Of a DNA stretch of 64,000 bases, positions 42,901 to 51,980 are shown piece after piece. The translations under genes and the position numbers were made by a program. Source of the stretch: JBFAPK01 sp040676675 (lineage in GTDB: Bacteria > Actinomycetota > Actinomycetes > Mycobacteriales > Micromonosporaceae); NCBI RefSeq assembly GCF_040676675.1, contig NZ_JBFAPK010000017.1, positions 91,930 to 155,929 on the forward strand, in the 5' to 3' direction. Position 1 is the first letter of the stretch. Each line of letters opens with the position of its first letter. The notes below the pieces were generated by a model. The model did no database searches and had not been told where the DNA came from. It saw only the letters and a program-made list of their open reading frames with translations.

Positions 42901-45804
42901 ATGAACTCGTACGGCGATCCGACTTCTCCGCACGGCCGGGCACCCTTCCCGGACCCGTACGGCGGTCCCGGGCCCGCGGCCGGCGACTCGTTCCAGCGTC
43001 CCGACCCGGACGCCGGCTGGCCCGGCGACGGCTCGGGCGCTGCCCGGGCGGCGGGCCACAGCGGGCGGGCCTCCGTCGGCAAGGCGTCCCCGGTGAACCC
43101 GGCCGCGGCGGGGGCCGGCCGGTCCTCCGTGGGCTCCGCCTCCGTGGGCTCCGCCTCCGTGGGCTCTGCCTCCGTGGGCTCCGCCTCTGTCGGTTCGGCC
43201 TCGGCCGGGCGGGCGCGGGTCGGCGCACCGGCGGGGTCCGGCAGTTTCGGGCCGGGCGGTGACGCGGCGGGTACCGCCCGCCCCGCGGGCCGCGCAAGCG
43301 CCGGCCGGGCCTCGGTCGGTCGCGTGGCCGGCGGCGGCGCGGTGGGCGCCGCCGGTCGGGCCACCGTCGGGCGGGCCGGGGTCGCCCCGGTCCCACCGGG
43401 CGGTCCCGGAGGTCCCGGCGGAAACGGGCCCGGCGGTCCGGGCGGCAATGGTCCCGGCGGTCCGGGCGGTCACGGGCCCGGTGGGCGGCGTGGCGGGGAC
43501 GGAAACGATCCGGACGCGAGGGCCAAGGCCAAGCGGCGGAAGCGCCTCAACTGGATCGTCGCGTCGTTCGCGGTCCTCGTCATGGTGCTCGGCGGTGGCG
43601 TGGTGGGCTTCACCTACTACACGACCACGGTCCCGACGCCGCAGGACATCACCCTGGCGTCGGCCACCACCATCCTCTACAACAACGGCCAGCAGATGGC
43701 CAAGCTGGGCGACCAGAACCGCGAGCTGGTCACGATCAGGCAGATCCCGCTCTACGTGCAGCGCGAGGTCGCCTCGGCCGAGGACCGGAAGTTCTACGAG
43801 CACTCCGGGGTCGACTACGCCGGCATCGTCCGCGCGGCCTTCAACAACTTCACGGGCGGCAGCAAGCAGGGCGCCTCGACGATCACCCAGCAGTACGCGC
43901 GCAACGCGTACGCGAACCTCCAGGGCGACACCTACGCCCGGAAGGTGCGCGAGGCGGTGCTCGCCTCCAAGCTGAACGACAAGTTCAGCAAGGACCAGAT
44001 CATGGAGCACTACCTCAACACGATCTTCTTCGGTCGCGGGGCGTACGGCATCCAAGCGGCGGCGCAGGCGTACTTCGGCAAGTCCGTCGACAAGCTGACC
44101 GTGGCCGAGGGCGCGGTGCTCGCCGGGGTGATCAAGCAGCCGCTGCCGGACGCGAGCACTGGCCACCTGGGCTTCGACCCCGCCAAGAACCCCACCGCGG
44201 CGAAGGAGCGGTGGGACTACGTCATCCAAGGGATGATCGACAAGAAGTGGCTGTCCCCGGCCGAGCGGCCGACGGAGTACCCCAAGACGGTCCCGGTCTC
44301 GGACAAGTGCGCGATCGACTGCGGCGTCAACTCGCCCCAGGGCAACGTGGTGAACTACGTGAAGGAAGAGATGGCGCAGATGGGGATCTGCACCGCCGCC
44401 GAGGATCCGAACTCGACGAAGCAGACCTGCTCGCAGGCGCTGCGCGACGGCGGGTACAAGATCACCACGACCATCGACAAGAAGATGCAGGAAGCCGCGG
44501 TGGCGACGGCCCAGCGCGCCAGCAAGGGCTCGCTGCTCAACAAGCAGCCGCCGAACCTGATGGCCGCCGTGGTGTCGGTGGACCCGAACAACGGCCGGGT
44601 GCTCGCCTACTACGGCGGCGACAACGGCACGGGTACCGACTACGCCGGCAAGAACATCGAGAACGGCGTGGTGACGGGCGGCCATCCGCCGGGTTCGACG
44701 TTCAAGGTCTACACCCTCGCGGCCGGGCTCAAGGCCGGGAAGTCGCTGGACTCGCACTGGGACGCCACGCCGTTCAAGATCCCGGGTACCGAGATCAACG
44801 TGCAGAACGCGGGACGTAACCCCGGCAAGAACGTCTCGCTGGAGGACGCCACCCTCCAGTCCTACAACGTGCCGTTCTACTACCTGACCAAGGACATCGG
44901 CACGGACAAGGTCATCGACATGGCGAAGGCCGCCGGCATCACCACCATGTGGACGACCAACACCAACCCGGCCAAGCCGTACGACCTGGCGGACAAGTCC
45001 GGGGCGGAGCTGACGCCCAGCCCCTTCTTCACCGGCATCACCGGCTACGGCCAGTACCCGATCACCGTGCTCGACCACGCCAACGGCATGGCCACCTTCG
45101 CCGCCCGGGGGGTCTACAACAAGGCCCACTTCGTCCTGCTGGTGGAGCAGAAGAACAAGGTGACCGGCCAGTGGGAGAAGGTCAACGGCGAGCAGCGCGC
45201 GCCGAAGCAGGCCGTGCCCCGGGAGGTCGCCGACAACGTCACCCTGGTGTTGAAGAAGTACCCGAAGGTGGTCGACCACGAGTTGGCCAGCGACCGCCCG
45301 GCGGCCGAGAAGACCGGTACCTGGGAGCTCAACGAGACCAGCAAGGACAACGCGCACGCCTGGATGGTCGGTTACACGCCACAGCTCGCGACGGCGGTCT
45401 GGGTGGGCAACGTCAATGGGAACAAGGCGTTGCGCGAGACGGACGGCACCAAGATCAGCGGATCCGGCCTGCCGGGCGACATCTTCGAGCGGTACATGGA
45501 CGCGGCGCTCAAGGGGAAGAAGGTCGACCAGTTCCCCGAGGGGGTGCAGAAGATCGGCGACCCGAACTCGGGTAACGGCACCCCCCCGCCCGCGCCCCCG
45601 TCGGACTCCGGTTGCTTCGACCCGTTCCACATCTTCTGCCAGAACCAGAACCAGAACCAGGGCCGCGGCCGACAGAACCCCGACCGGCAGAACCCCGACC
45701 AGCAGAACCCCGACCAGCAAAACCCGAACCAGCTGCCCGGCGAGGGCGACGGCGGTGTGGGCGGCGGGGTACTACCGACGTCGCCGACCAACCGGAGGAA
45801 CTGA
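42901..45804 (+). CDS. Bifunctional class A penicillin-binding protein (PonA-like)
   Basis: About 967 residues. The cytosolic N-terminus is low-complexity (GSASV repeats from a 15-bp DNA unit at 43126-43200, then GPGGN repeats). A membrane helix lies at about residues 215-240 (WIVASFAVLVMVLGGGVVGF). The GT51 transglycosylase has EDRKFYEHSGVDYAGIVRA and GASTITQQYARN. The transpeptidase has SxxK in PPGSTFKVYTLA, SYN in LQSYNVPFYY and KTG in EKTGTWELN. The C-terminus has NQNQ and QNPDQ repeats. It polymerises and cross-links peptidoglycan. ATG 42901 has GGGGA directly before it; an upstream TTG start is unlikely. Confidence 0.93.
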   Translation: MNSYGDPTSPHGRAPFPDPYGGPGPAAGDSFQRPDPDAGWPGDGSGAARAAGHSGRASVGKASPVNPAAAGAGRSSVGSASVGSASVGSASVGSASVGSASAGRARVGAPAGSGSFGPGGDAAGTARPAGRASAGRASVGRVAGGGAVGAAGRATVGRAGVAPVPPGGPGGPGGNGPGGPGGNGPGGPGGHGPGGRRGGDGNDPDARAKAKRRKRLNWIVASFAVLVMVLGGGVVGFTYYTTTVPTPQDITLASATTILYNNGQQMAKLGDQNRELVTIRQIPLYVQREVASAEDRKFYEHSGVDYAGIVRAAFNNFTGGSKQGASTITQQYARNAYANLQGDTYARKVREAVLASKLNDKFSKDQIMEHYLNTIFFGRGAYGIQAAAQAYFGKSVDKLTVAEGAVLAGVIKQPLPDASTGHLGFDPAKNPTAAKERWDYVIQGMIDKKWLSPAERPTEYPKTVPVSDKCAIDCGVNSPQGNVVNYVKEEMAQMGICTAAEDPNSTKQTCSQALRDGGYKITTTIDKKMQEAAVATAQRASKGSLLNKQPPNLMAAVVSVDPNNGRVLAYYGGDNGTGTDYAGKNIENGVVTGGHPPGSTFKVYTLAAGLKAGKSLDSHWDATPFKIPGTEINVQNAGRNPGKNVSLEDATLQSYNVPFYYLTKDIGTDKVIDMAKAAGITTMWTTNTNPAKPYDLADKSGAELTPSPFFTGITGYGQYPITVLDHANGMATFAARGVYNKAHFVLLVEQKNKVTGQWEKVNGEQRAPKQAVPREVADNVTLVLKKYPKVVDHELASDRPAAEKTGTWELNETSKDNAHAWMVGYTPQLATAVWVGNVNGNKALRETDGTKISGSGLPGDIFERYMDAALKGKKVDQFPEGVQKIGDPNSGNGTPPPAPPSDSGCFDPFHIFCQNQNQNQGRGRQNPDRQNPDQQNPDQQNPNQLPGEGDGGVGGGVLPTSPTNRRN
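43126..43200. repeat. Tandem 15-bp repeat in the PBP gene
   Basis: The unit GGCTCCGCCTCCGTG (variants included) repeats about five times in frame and encodes GSASV in the cytosolic N-terminal tail of the PBP. Confidence 0.85.
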
Positions 45805-45823
45805 ACGCCGGACGGACTCAACA

Positions 45824-45863
45824 CCGGAGCGCGACGAGGCGGAGCCGTCTCGTCGCGCTCCGG
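45824..45863. terminator. Bidirectional hairpin terminator between PBP and DoxX genes
   Basis: A perfect 15-bp stem (CCGGAGCGCGACGAG at 45824-45838 and its complement at 45849-45863), loop GCGGAGCCGT, between convergent genes. Confidence 0.85.
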
Positions 45864-45883
45864 CCGTCGTTTCGAAGGTCGCG

Positions 45884-46333
45884 TCAGGACGTGGCCTGCG
45901 GCGCCGGGGCCGGCTCGGCCACCACCACCCGGGTACGGCGGCGGGAGAGCTGTGCGTCCAGCGACCACGGACCGGGGCCCAGCACCGCGATCAGCAGGAA
46001 CGACCAGCAGAAGAGGGCCGCCGGCTCGCCGCCGTTGGTGAGGGGCAGCAGCCCGCCCGGCTGGTGGACGACGAAGTACGCGTACGCCATCGAGCCGGAG
46101 CAGACCAGGGCGGCGGCCCGGGTGCTCAGCCCGACCAGGACCAGCGCCCCGCCGATCAGCTGGATCAAGGCGGCCCACCAGCCGGGCCAGGTGCCGACCG
46201 GGATCGCCTCGCCGGTACCGCGATTGCCGCCCAGTATTCCGAAGAGGGATGCCGCGCCGTGCGTGGCGAACAACAGTCCGAGTACGACTCGGAAGCCAGT
46301 GGTGACGAGTGGGGACAGTCGGGCGCTGTTCAT
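45884..46333 (-). CDS. DoxX-family membrane protein
   Basis: A 149-residue protein with four membrane helices. It has the DoxX start pattern (VVLGLLFATHGAASLFG) and internal WWAALIQLIGGALVLVGL and YFVVHQPGG. DoxX proteins are small redox- or quinone-related membrane proteins; the exact role is unknown. A regulated-looking promoter lies about 60 bp upstream. Confidence 0.9.
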   Translation of the reverse strand: MNSARLSPLVTTGFRVVLGLLFATHGAASLFGILGGNRGTGEAIPVGTWPGWWAALIQLIGGALVLVGLSTRAAALVCSGSMAYAYFVVHQPGGLLPLTNGGEPAALFCWSFLLIAVLGPGPWSLDAQLSRRRTRVVVAEPAPAPQATS

Positions 46334-46391
46334 GACACGCTCCTCGTGGTCAGCAGACAGAAACTTCTCCTGATCCCCACGGCGCGGACAG

Positions 46392-46419
46392 CTTATCGAC
46401 AGCTATCGATTCAAGTCAA
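46392..46419 (-). promoter_or_regulatory. Candidate doxX promoter with overlapping ATCGA-N6-TCGAT operator
   Basis: On the minus strand, TTGACT (46414-46419) and GATAAG (46392-46397) are separated by 16 bp, a good -35/-10 pair. The inverted repeat ATCGA-N6-TCGAT (46395-46410) fills the spacer and touches the -10, the layout of a repressor-blocked promoter. Confidence 0.55.
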
Positions 46420-46557
46420 TGAGATCCTCCGGCCGACCGAGGGTGGGTGGCCCGGTCGGCAATCCGCCGGTTCTGTACCATGACGTCGGCCGATCGCAGT
46501 AAATGCGCCTTTTGCCAGGCAGTGTCCCTCCACCGCCCTTGAGACGAGTAAGACTAG

Positions 46558-49050
46558 ATGGCCCCTCGCACGCGTGTTCGTACCATCCGACGGCAGTTGC
46601 TCACGCTGGTCGTCATCCCGCTCGTCTCCCTCGTCGCCGTCTGGGGCTTCGCCACCTACGTGACCGTCGGCGACGGTCTCCGCCTGCTCAACCAGGGCAG
46701 TCTGGTCACCGCGGTGGCCACGCCGGCCGAGGAGATCCTCGGCGCGCTCCAGGGGGAGCGGCGGGCCTCGGTGGTCTTCCTGGTCGCGCCGACCGGGCCG
46801 AACCGGGCCACCCTCATCGCCGACCGGGCGCTGGTCGACCAGAAGATCACAACGTACCGGACCGTCCTGGCGCGCGCCGACGTCCGGCGCATCACGCCCG
46901 ACCACGTGATGGCCCTGGCGCGCGGGCAGTTGGCGGCGCTGGACCGGCTGCCCACGCTCCGCTCCGATGTGGACGGCCGGCGGATCGCTACCGCCGCGGT
47001 GCTGGACCGCTTCCGTGACCTGGCCGATCCGGCCACACCGCTCTACTCGGCGGTCTCCAGCTTCCCGGACGCCGAGGTCTCCGCCGAGGGGCGCGCGTTG
47101 CAGCGGCTCGCGCACGCCCGCGAACTGCGGGCCCGGGTGGACGCGATCCTCGCCGGGGTGCTGGCCGCCGGCGACAGCTTCACCCGGGAGAGCTACCGGC
47201 AGTTCGTACAGGCCCTCGCGGTGATGCGGGCCGAGTACCACGAGGCGTACGTGCAGCTCGCCGACCCGTACCGGCGGGAACTGGACGCCCTCCTCGCCAG
47301 GGAGCCGTACGTCTCGCTGGCCCGGATGGAGGACGCGGCCGTGGCGACCGGCGGCAGCGGGCGGATCCCCGTGGACGCCGAGCAGTGGCGCGACGCGAAC
47401 AGCGCGGCGCTCGCCGAGCTCGCCGGCTTCCACGCGCGGCTGGGGGGCCTGGTCGAGCGACACGCCAAGTCCCCGGCGTACCTCCTCTTCGCCCGGGCCC
47501 TCGGCATCGGCCTGCTCGGCCTGATCGCGGTGGTCGTCTCGGTCGTCATCTCGCTGCGGATCGGCCGGCGGCTGGCCGACCGCCTGAGCGAGCTCAGCTC
47601 GTCGGCCCACGCCCTGGCCGACACGCAGCTCCCGGCCGTCGTGGCGCGGCTGCGCCGGGGCGAGCGGGTGGACGTCGACGCCGAGGCCCCGGTGCTGCAC
47701 GAGGGGCGCGACGAGATCGGCGAGGTCGGCGACGCCTTCAACTCGGTACGCCGTACCGCGATCAGCAGCGCGGTCGAGCAGGCGGAGCTGCGGGCCGGGA
47801 TCCAGAACGCCTTCTCCAACATCGCCCGCCGCAGCCAGACGCTGGTGAAGAAGCAGCTCAGCCTCCTGGACGTGATGGAGCACAAGACGGTCAACCCGGA
47901 CGAGCTGGCCGACCTGTTCAAGGTGGACCACCTGGCCACCCGGATGCGCCGGTACGCCGAAAACCTGCTGATCCTCGGCGGCGAGCGGGCGGGCCGCAGC
48001 TGGGGCGACTCGGTGCCGATGCAGGACGTACTGCGCGGCGCCGCCTCCGAGGCGGAACAGTACGAGCGGGTCCGGGTGCTGCCCGTGCCGTCCGTGGCGC
48101 TCGCCGGCGTGGCCGTCTCCGACGTGATCCACCTGCTCGCCGAGCTGATCGACAACGCCGCCACCTACTCGCCGCCGCACACCACCGTGCAGGTGATCGG
48201 CCAGCAGGTGGCGCACGGCTTCGTCATCGAGGTCGAGGACCGCGGCCTCGGCATGTCGGAACCGAGCCTGGAGGCCGCCAACCGGTGGCTTTCCGCGTCG
48301 CCCGAGTTCAACGTCCTGGCGCTGAGCGAGAGCCCACGGATCGGCATGTTCGTGGTGGCCCGCATCGCCGCCCGGCACGACATCCGCGTGACGCTGCGCC
48401 ACTCCGCGTACGGGGGGCTCACGGCCATCGTGCTGCTCCCGCCGCGGCTGGTCACCGACGTGGAGGAGACGCCCGCCGGTGACGCCACGCCTCCCGGCCC
48501 GCCTGCCCAGGTGCCGCCCACGCGGGGCCGGGAGGCGACGGCCGGACGGGCCGTCGACACGGCGGCCGGACGGGGCCGGGAGGCATCGGCCGGGAGGCGT
48601 GCCGAGGCGACGGACGGACGGGCGGAGGCTGGCGACGAGACCGTGACCCTGCCGGTGTACCAGCCGGTACCGGCCGGCGCGCCCGTGCTGTCGGGCGGCC
48701 CGGCAGCCCGGGACGGCGTGGCGGCCCCGTCGGGCGGCCCGGCTGCCGGGGGCGCCGCGGGGGCTTCGGCGGGCGGCGACCAGCCGCGCCGGACCGAGCA
48801 GGGACTACCGGTACGGGTCCGGCAGGCCGGGCTGGCGCCGGGGCTGCGCGGACCCCGGCCGGATCCGGGGGAGTTCACCCGGTCGCTCCCGCCCCGACCG
48901 CCCGAGGAGGTACGCCGGATGATGAGCGCCTACCAGCACGGCACCCTCCGTGGCCGACAGGCGAGCGCGGAGGCCGCCGAGGCGTCGTCCACAATAGACA
49001 ACGCTAACGCGGCGGCTGCCGATCATGGCGGCGGTGAGGAGACCAGATGA
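46558..49050 (+). CDS. cvnA: CvnA-type sensor histidine kinase of a conservon
   Basis: An 830-residue protein. It has an N-terminal membrane helix (about residues 12-35), a large extracytoplasmic sensor (about 40-310), a second helix (about 315-340, LLGLIAVVVSVVISLRIG), a HAMP-like region and a HATPase domain (LAELIDNAATYSPPHTTVQV, VEDRGLGMSEPSL, RIGMFVVARIA). The dimerisation helix (RRSQTLVKKQLSLLDVMEHK) lacks the classic HELRTP motif, as in other CvnA proteins. A long Pro/Ala/Gly-rich tail follows. Its stop overlaps CvnB (ATGA). Conservons relay signals to a small GTPase. Confidence 0.92.
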   Translation: MAPRTRVRTIRRQLLTLVVIPLVSLVAVWGFATYVTVGDGLRLLNQGSLVTAVATPAEEILGALQGERRASVVFLVAPTGPNRATLIADRALVDQKITTYRTVLARADVRRITPDHVMALARGQLAALDRLPTLRSDVDGRRIATAAVLDRFRDLADPATPLYSAVSSFPDAEVSAEGRALQRLAHARELRARVDAILAGVLAAGDSFTRESYRQFVQALAVMRAEYHEAYVQLADPYRRELDALLAREPYVSLARMEDAAVATGGSGRIPVDAEQWRDANSAALAELAGFHARLGGLVERHAKSPAYLLFARALGIGLLGLIAVVVSVVISLRIGRRLADRLSELSSSAHALADTQLPAVVARLRRGERVDVDAEAPVLHEGRDEIGEVGDAFNSVRRTAISSAVEQAELRAGIQNAFSNIARRSQTLVKKQLSLLDVMEHKTVNPDELADLFKVDHLATRMRRYAENLLILGGERAGRSWGDSVPMQDVLRGAASEAEQYERVRVLPVPSVALAGVAVSDVIHLLAELIDNAATYSPPHTTVQVIGQQVAHGFVIEVEDRGLGMSEPSLEAANRWLSASPEFNVLALSESPRIGMFVVARIAARHDIRVTLRHSAYGGLTAIVLLPPRLVTDVEETPAGDATPPGPPAQVPPTRGREATAGRAVDTAAGRGREASAGRRAEATDGRAEAGDETVTLPVYQPVPAGAPVLSGGPAARDGVAAPSGGPAAGGAAGASAGGDQPRRTEQGLPVRVRQAGLAPGLRGPRPDPGEFTRSLPPRPPEEVRRMMSAYQHGTLRGRQASAEAAEASSTIDNANAAAADHGGGEETR

Positions 49051-49502
49051 GCCAGCATACGAATACTGCCGGCGACCTGAACTGGTTGCTGGAGGATCTG
49101 GTGCGGCGGGTGACGGACGTCCGGCACGCCGTGCTGCTCTCCGCGGACGGGCTGCTGGTGGCGTCGTCGGCCGGGATCGGGCGGGACGACGCCGAGAACC
49201 TCTCCGCCGTGGCCTCGGGATTCCACAGTCTCGCCCGGGGCGCGGGGCGGCACTTCGACGGCGGCACCGTACGCCAGACCGTGGTGGAGTTGGACACCGG
49301 CTTCCTCTTCGTCACCGCCGCCGGGTACGGGTCGAACCTCGCGGTGGTCGCCGCCGCGGCCTGCGACGTGGGGCAGGTGGCGTTCGAGATGAACCTGCTC
49401 ATCCAGCGCGTCGGGCAGTACCTGGCGACCCCGGCCCGCTCGCCGCTGCAGCGGATGCCCGATGCCGCGGTGGACCGGATGTTCCGTTCGGAGAGCGCCT
49501 GA
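49047..49502 (+). CDS. cvnB: CvnB roadblock/LC7-domain protein
   Basis: A 151-residue single roadblock/LC7 domain (LNWLLEDLVRRVTDVRHAVLLSADGLLVASSAGIGRDDAENL, ATGFLFVTAAG-like strand, SNLAVVAAAACDVGQVAFEMNLLIQRVG). These are Mgl-B-like regulators of the partner GTPase CvnD. The ATG overlaps the cvnA stop. Its 3' end overlaps the start of a 45-codon repeat-derived frame. Confidence 0.93.
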   Translation: MSQHTNTAGDLNWLLEDLVRRVTDVRHAVLLSADGLLVASSAGIGRDDAENLSAVASGFHSLARGAGRHFDGGTVRQTVVELDTGFLFVTAAGYGSNLAVVAAAACDVGQVAFEMNLLIQRVGQYLATPARSPLQRMPDAAVDRMFRSESA

Positions 49503-49639
49503 TGCCGGGCCACGCCGCCATGGGTCGCGCCGCCACGGGCCACGCCGCCACGGGTCGCGCCGCCACGGGCCACGCCGCCATGGGTCGCGCCGCCACGGGT
49601 CGCGCCGGGTGGCCGAGCCCGACGGCGGCGGGGCGCTGA
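49502..49639 (+). CDS. Repeat-derived mini-ORF inserted between cvnB and cvnC
   Basis: ATG at 49502 overlaps the cvnB stop (TGATG) and opens a 45-residue frame made of GHAATGRAATG-type units encoded by a 15-bp tandem repeat, ending PSPTAAGR. In most conservons cvnB and cvnC are nearly contiguous. The frame is probably an expansion product; whether it is translated or functional is unknown. Confidence 0.4.
   Translation: MPGHAAMGRAATGHAATGRAATGHAAMGRAATGRAGWPSPTAAGR
49505..49605. repeat. 15-bp tandem repeat array between cvnB and cvnC
   Basis: Units GGTCGCGCCGCCACG and GGCCACGCCGCCACG (ATG in place of ACG in some) alternate about seven times, ending near the cvnC ribosome-binding site. Confidence 0.85.
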
Positions 49640-49652
49640 CCGTGGAGCACGG

Positions 49653-50012
49653 ATGAGACGACCCAGGCGGCCCGAGCCGAACGAGCGGCTGGTCCGGCCG
49701 TACGCCCTGACGCACGGGCGGACCCGCGCGTCGGCCGACTTCGACCTGATCAGCCTCGTCGTGGCGATCCGGGAACTGGCCCGGGACGAGCCCTGGGAGC
49801 CGGAACACCGGACGATCCTGGCGCTGGCCCAGCACCCGATCTCGGTGGCGGAGATCGCCGCGCGCGCCCGGATTCCGGCCGGTGTGGTGCGCGTACTCCT
49901 GGACGACCTGCGGACCCGGGGCGCGCTGATCGTGCGTACCCGGGCCACGGAGACCTCGACACCAAACCTCACGACCCTGAAGGCGGTGGCCGATGGCCTA
50001 CGCGCACTCTGA
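49653..50012 (+). CDS. cvnC: CvnC, DUF742-family protein
   Basis: A 119-residue winged-helix-like protein. It has the DUF742 start RLVRPYALTHGRTRASADFDLISLVVA and the helix-turn-helix-like IAARARIPAGVVRVLLDDLRTRGALIV. It overlaps CvnD by 20 bp. ATG 49653 has GGAG about 5 nt upstream. Confidence 0.92.
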   Translation: MRRPRRPEPNERLVRPYALTHGRTRASADFDLISLVVAIRELARDEPWEPEHRTILALAQHPISVAEIAARARIPAGVVRVLLDDLRTRGALIVRTRATETSTPNLTTLKAVADGLRAL

Positions 50013-50595
50013 GGGCCCGCCGGGCGACGACCCGGTCATGCCCGAAATCCCGATGGCGTTCAAGATCCTGATCGCGGGCGGCTTCGGCGTCGGCAAGACC
50101 ACGCTGGTGACGTCGATCAGCGAGGTCGAGCCGCTGCGCACCGAAGAACTGATCACGGCCGAGAGCGTCGGCGTCGACGATCTGTCCGGAGTGGAGAGCA
50201 AGGACACCACCACCGTCGCGCTGGACTTCGGCCGCATCACCATCGACCAGCGGCTGATCCTCTATCTCTTCGGTACGCCCGGCCAGGACCGCTTTTGGTT
50301 CGTCTGGGACGAACTGTCGGTCGGGGCGCTCGGCGCCGTGGTGCTGGTCGACACCCGGCGGCTGGAGAGCAGCTTCCCGTCCGTGGACTACTTCGAGAAG
50401 CGCGGCATCCCCTTCGTGGTGGGCGCGAACTGTTTCGACGGTGCCCGCCGGTACGAGCCGCAGGACATCCGCGCCGCGCTCGACCTCGACGCCGACGTGC
50501 CGGTACTCCTCTGCGACGTGCGGCATCGAGAATCCACAAAGGAGGTGCTGATCGCGCTGGTCGAGGAAGTGGTGCGCCGGATGAACCAGGGGTAG
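49993..50595 (+). CDS. cvnD: CvnD, small Ras/MglA-like GTPase
   Basis: A 200-residue GTPase: P-loop GGFGVGKTTLV, switch II FGTPGQDRFWF and the intermediate strand VVLVDTRR. The usual NKxD guanine-specificity motif reads GANCFDG, a deviation seen in conservon GTPases. The expected regulator is CvnB. The N-terminal 15 residues before MAFKILIAGG are variable. Confidence 0.94.
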   Translation: MAYAHSEGPPGDDPVMPEIPMAFKILIAGGFGVGKTTLVTSISEVEPLRTEELITAESVGVDDLSGVESKDTTTVALDFGRITIDQRLILYLFGTPGQDRFWFVWDELSVGALGAVVLVDTRRLESSFPSVDYFEKRGIPFVVGANCFDGARRYEPQDIRAALDLDADVPVLLCDVRHRESTKEVLIALVEEVVRRMNQG

Positions 50596-50654
50596 CGGAA
50601 CCTCCGCCGCCGGTGCCCTCCCGCAAGATCCGAGGCGGTACTACTGTTTGCCCC

Positions 50655-51923
50655 ATGTCCGCCGATCCGTCCACCCCGATCCCGGTCACCGATCGCCTGG
50701 TCATCGACTTCGATCACTACAGCCCGGAGTACCGGGACAACTGGCCGGCCATCTGCGACGAGAACCTGGCGAAGTGCCCGGTCGCCCACTCCCCGCACCA
50801 CGGGGGCTTCTGGGTGGTCTCCGACTACGTCAGCGTCACCCGTGTCATGCGCGACGACACCGCCTTCGCCTCGATCCACCACGCGGAGGACCCCGACACG
50901 GAACGGCCGGACGACGGTACGCCGCGGTGGCCCGTGGCCCGGGTCGCCACCGAGTTCGACCCGCCGCTGCACAGCCGGTACCGGCGGCTGCTCAACCCGT
51001 ACTTCGCGCCGACCGCCGCCGACGAGCTCGAACCCTTCGTACGCCAGACCGTCGACGCGCTGCTGGACCGGGTCTGCGCCAGCGGCCGGATCGACTTCGT
51101 CCGCGACCTGGGCAACCCGGTCCCGATGCTCGCCGTCATGAAGCTGGTCGGCCTGCCGCTGGAACACTGGCAGCGGTACGCCGAGCCGCTGCACGGGCTG
51201 CTCGCGTTCCCGACCGGCGGGGCCGAGCACCGGCGCTGCGTGGCGGCGGTCGAGCAACTCGGTGTCGAGCTGCGGGCGCTCGTACCGGCGCGGCGCGAGC
51301 AACCCGGCGAGGGACTGCTCGGCGCGCTGGCCCGGGCCACCGTCGAGGACCGCCGGCTGACCGACGACGAGGTGGCGCAGGTCGCGCTGCTCGTGCTCCA
51401 GGGCGGGGTGGACCCCACCACCGCCCTGCTCGGCAACGCGCTCGCCTGGCTCGCGGAGCACCCGGACCAGCGGCAGCGCCTGATCGACCGGCCGCCGCTG
51501 CTGGAGCACGCCACCGAGGAGTTCCTGCGCGCCTTCACCCCGGTACCGGCGCTGGCGCGTACCGCCACCGCCGACGTCCGGCTCGCCGGGCAGCAGCTGC
51601 GGGCCGGGGACCGGGTGCTGATGTCCTTCGCCGCGGCGAACCGCGACCCGGACGTCTTTCCGGACCCCGGCGAGGTCAAGCTGGACCGGGCCCCCAACCC
51701 GCACACCAGCTTCGGGCTCGGCCTGCACCGCTGCATCGGCTCCAACCTGGCCCGATCCTGGTTCCGGCTGATGCTCGGCCGGGTGCTGGAGCGGATGCCG
51801 GACTACACGGTCGACCGCGCGGCGGCGCGACGGTACGAGTCGATCGGGATCGTCAACGGCTTCGTCGACCTGCCCGCCACCTTCACGCCCAGCGAACCCG
51901 TCGGCGCCTCGCTGCCCGGGTAA
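50655..51923 (+). CDS. cvnE: Cytochrome P450 of the conservon (CvnE)
   Basis: A 422-residue P450. The heme loop is FGLGLHRCIGSNLAR (Cys ligand), the K-helix ExxR lies in EEFLRAF, and the I-helix reads GGVDPTTALL, so the usual acid-alcohol pair (D-T) is D-P-T here. It lies 59 nt after CvnD with no strong ribosome-binding site, so it may be read through from the operon. Some conservons include such a P450; its substrate is unknown. Confidence 0.9.
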   Translation: MSADPSTPIPVTDRLVIDFDHYSPEYRDNWPAICDENLAKCPVAHSPHHGGFWVVSDYVSVTRVMRDDTAFASIHHAEDPDTERPDDGTPRWPVARVATEFDPPLHSRYRRLLNPYFAPTAADELEPFVRQTVDALLDRVCASGRIDFVRDLGNPVPMLAVMKLVGLPLEHWQRYAEPLHGLLAFPTGGAEHRRCVAAVEQLGVELRALVPARREQPGEGLLGALARATVEDRRLTDDEVAQVALLVLQGGVDPTTALLGNALAWLAEHPDQRQRLIDRPPLLEHATEEFLRAFTPVPALARTATADVRLAGQQLRAGDRVLMSFAAANRDPDVFPDPGEVKLDRAPNPHTSFGLGLHRCIGSNLARSWFRLMLGRVLERMPDYTVDRAAARRYESIGIVNGFVDLPATFTPSEPVGASLPG

Positions 51924-51980
51924 CTTCCACCCGTACAATCCCTCGCGCGGTGATCGCCCGGCTTCGGAAGGATGTGCGGC

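Noticed and set aside
49505..49605. The 15-bp repeats between cvnB and cvnC as a CRISPR array
   Set aside because: Units are contiguous without spacers and lie in frame with an open frame, so this is a minisatellite.
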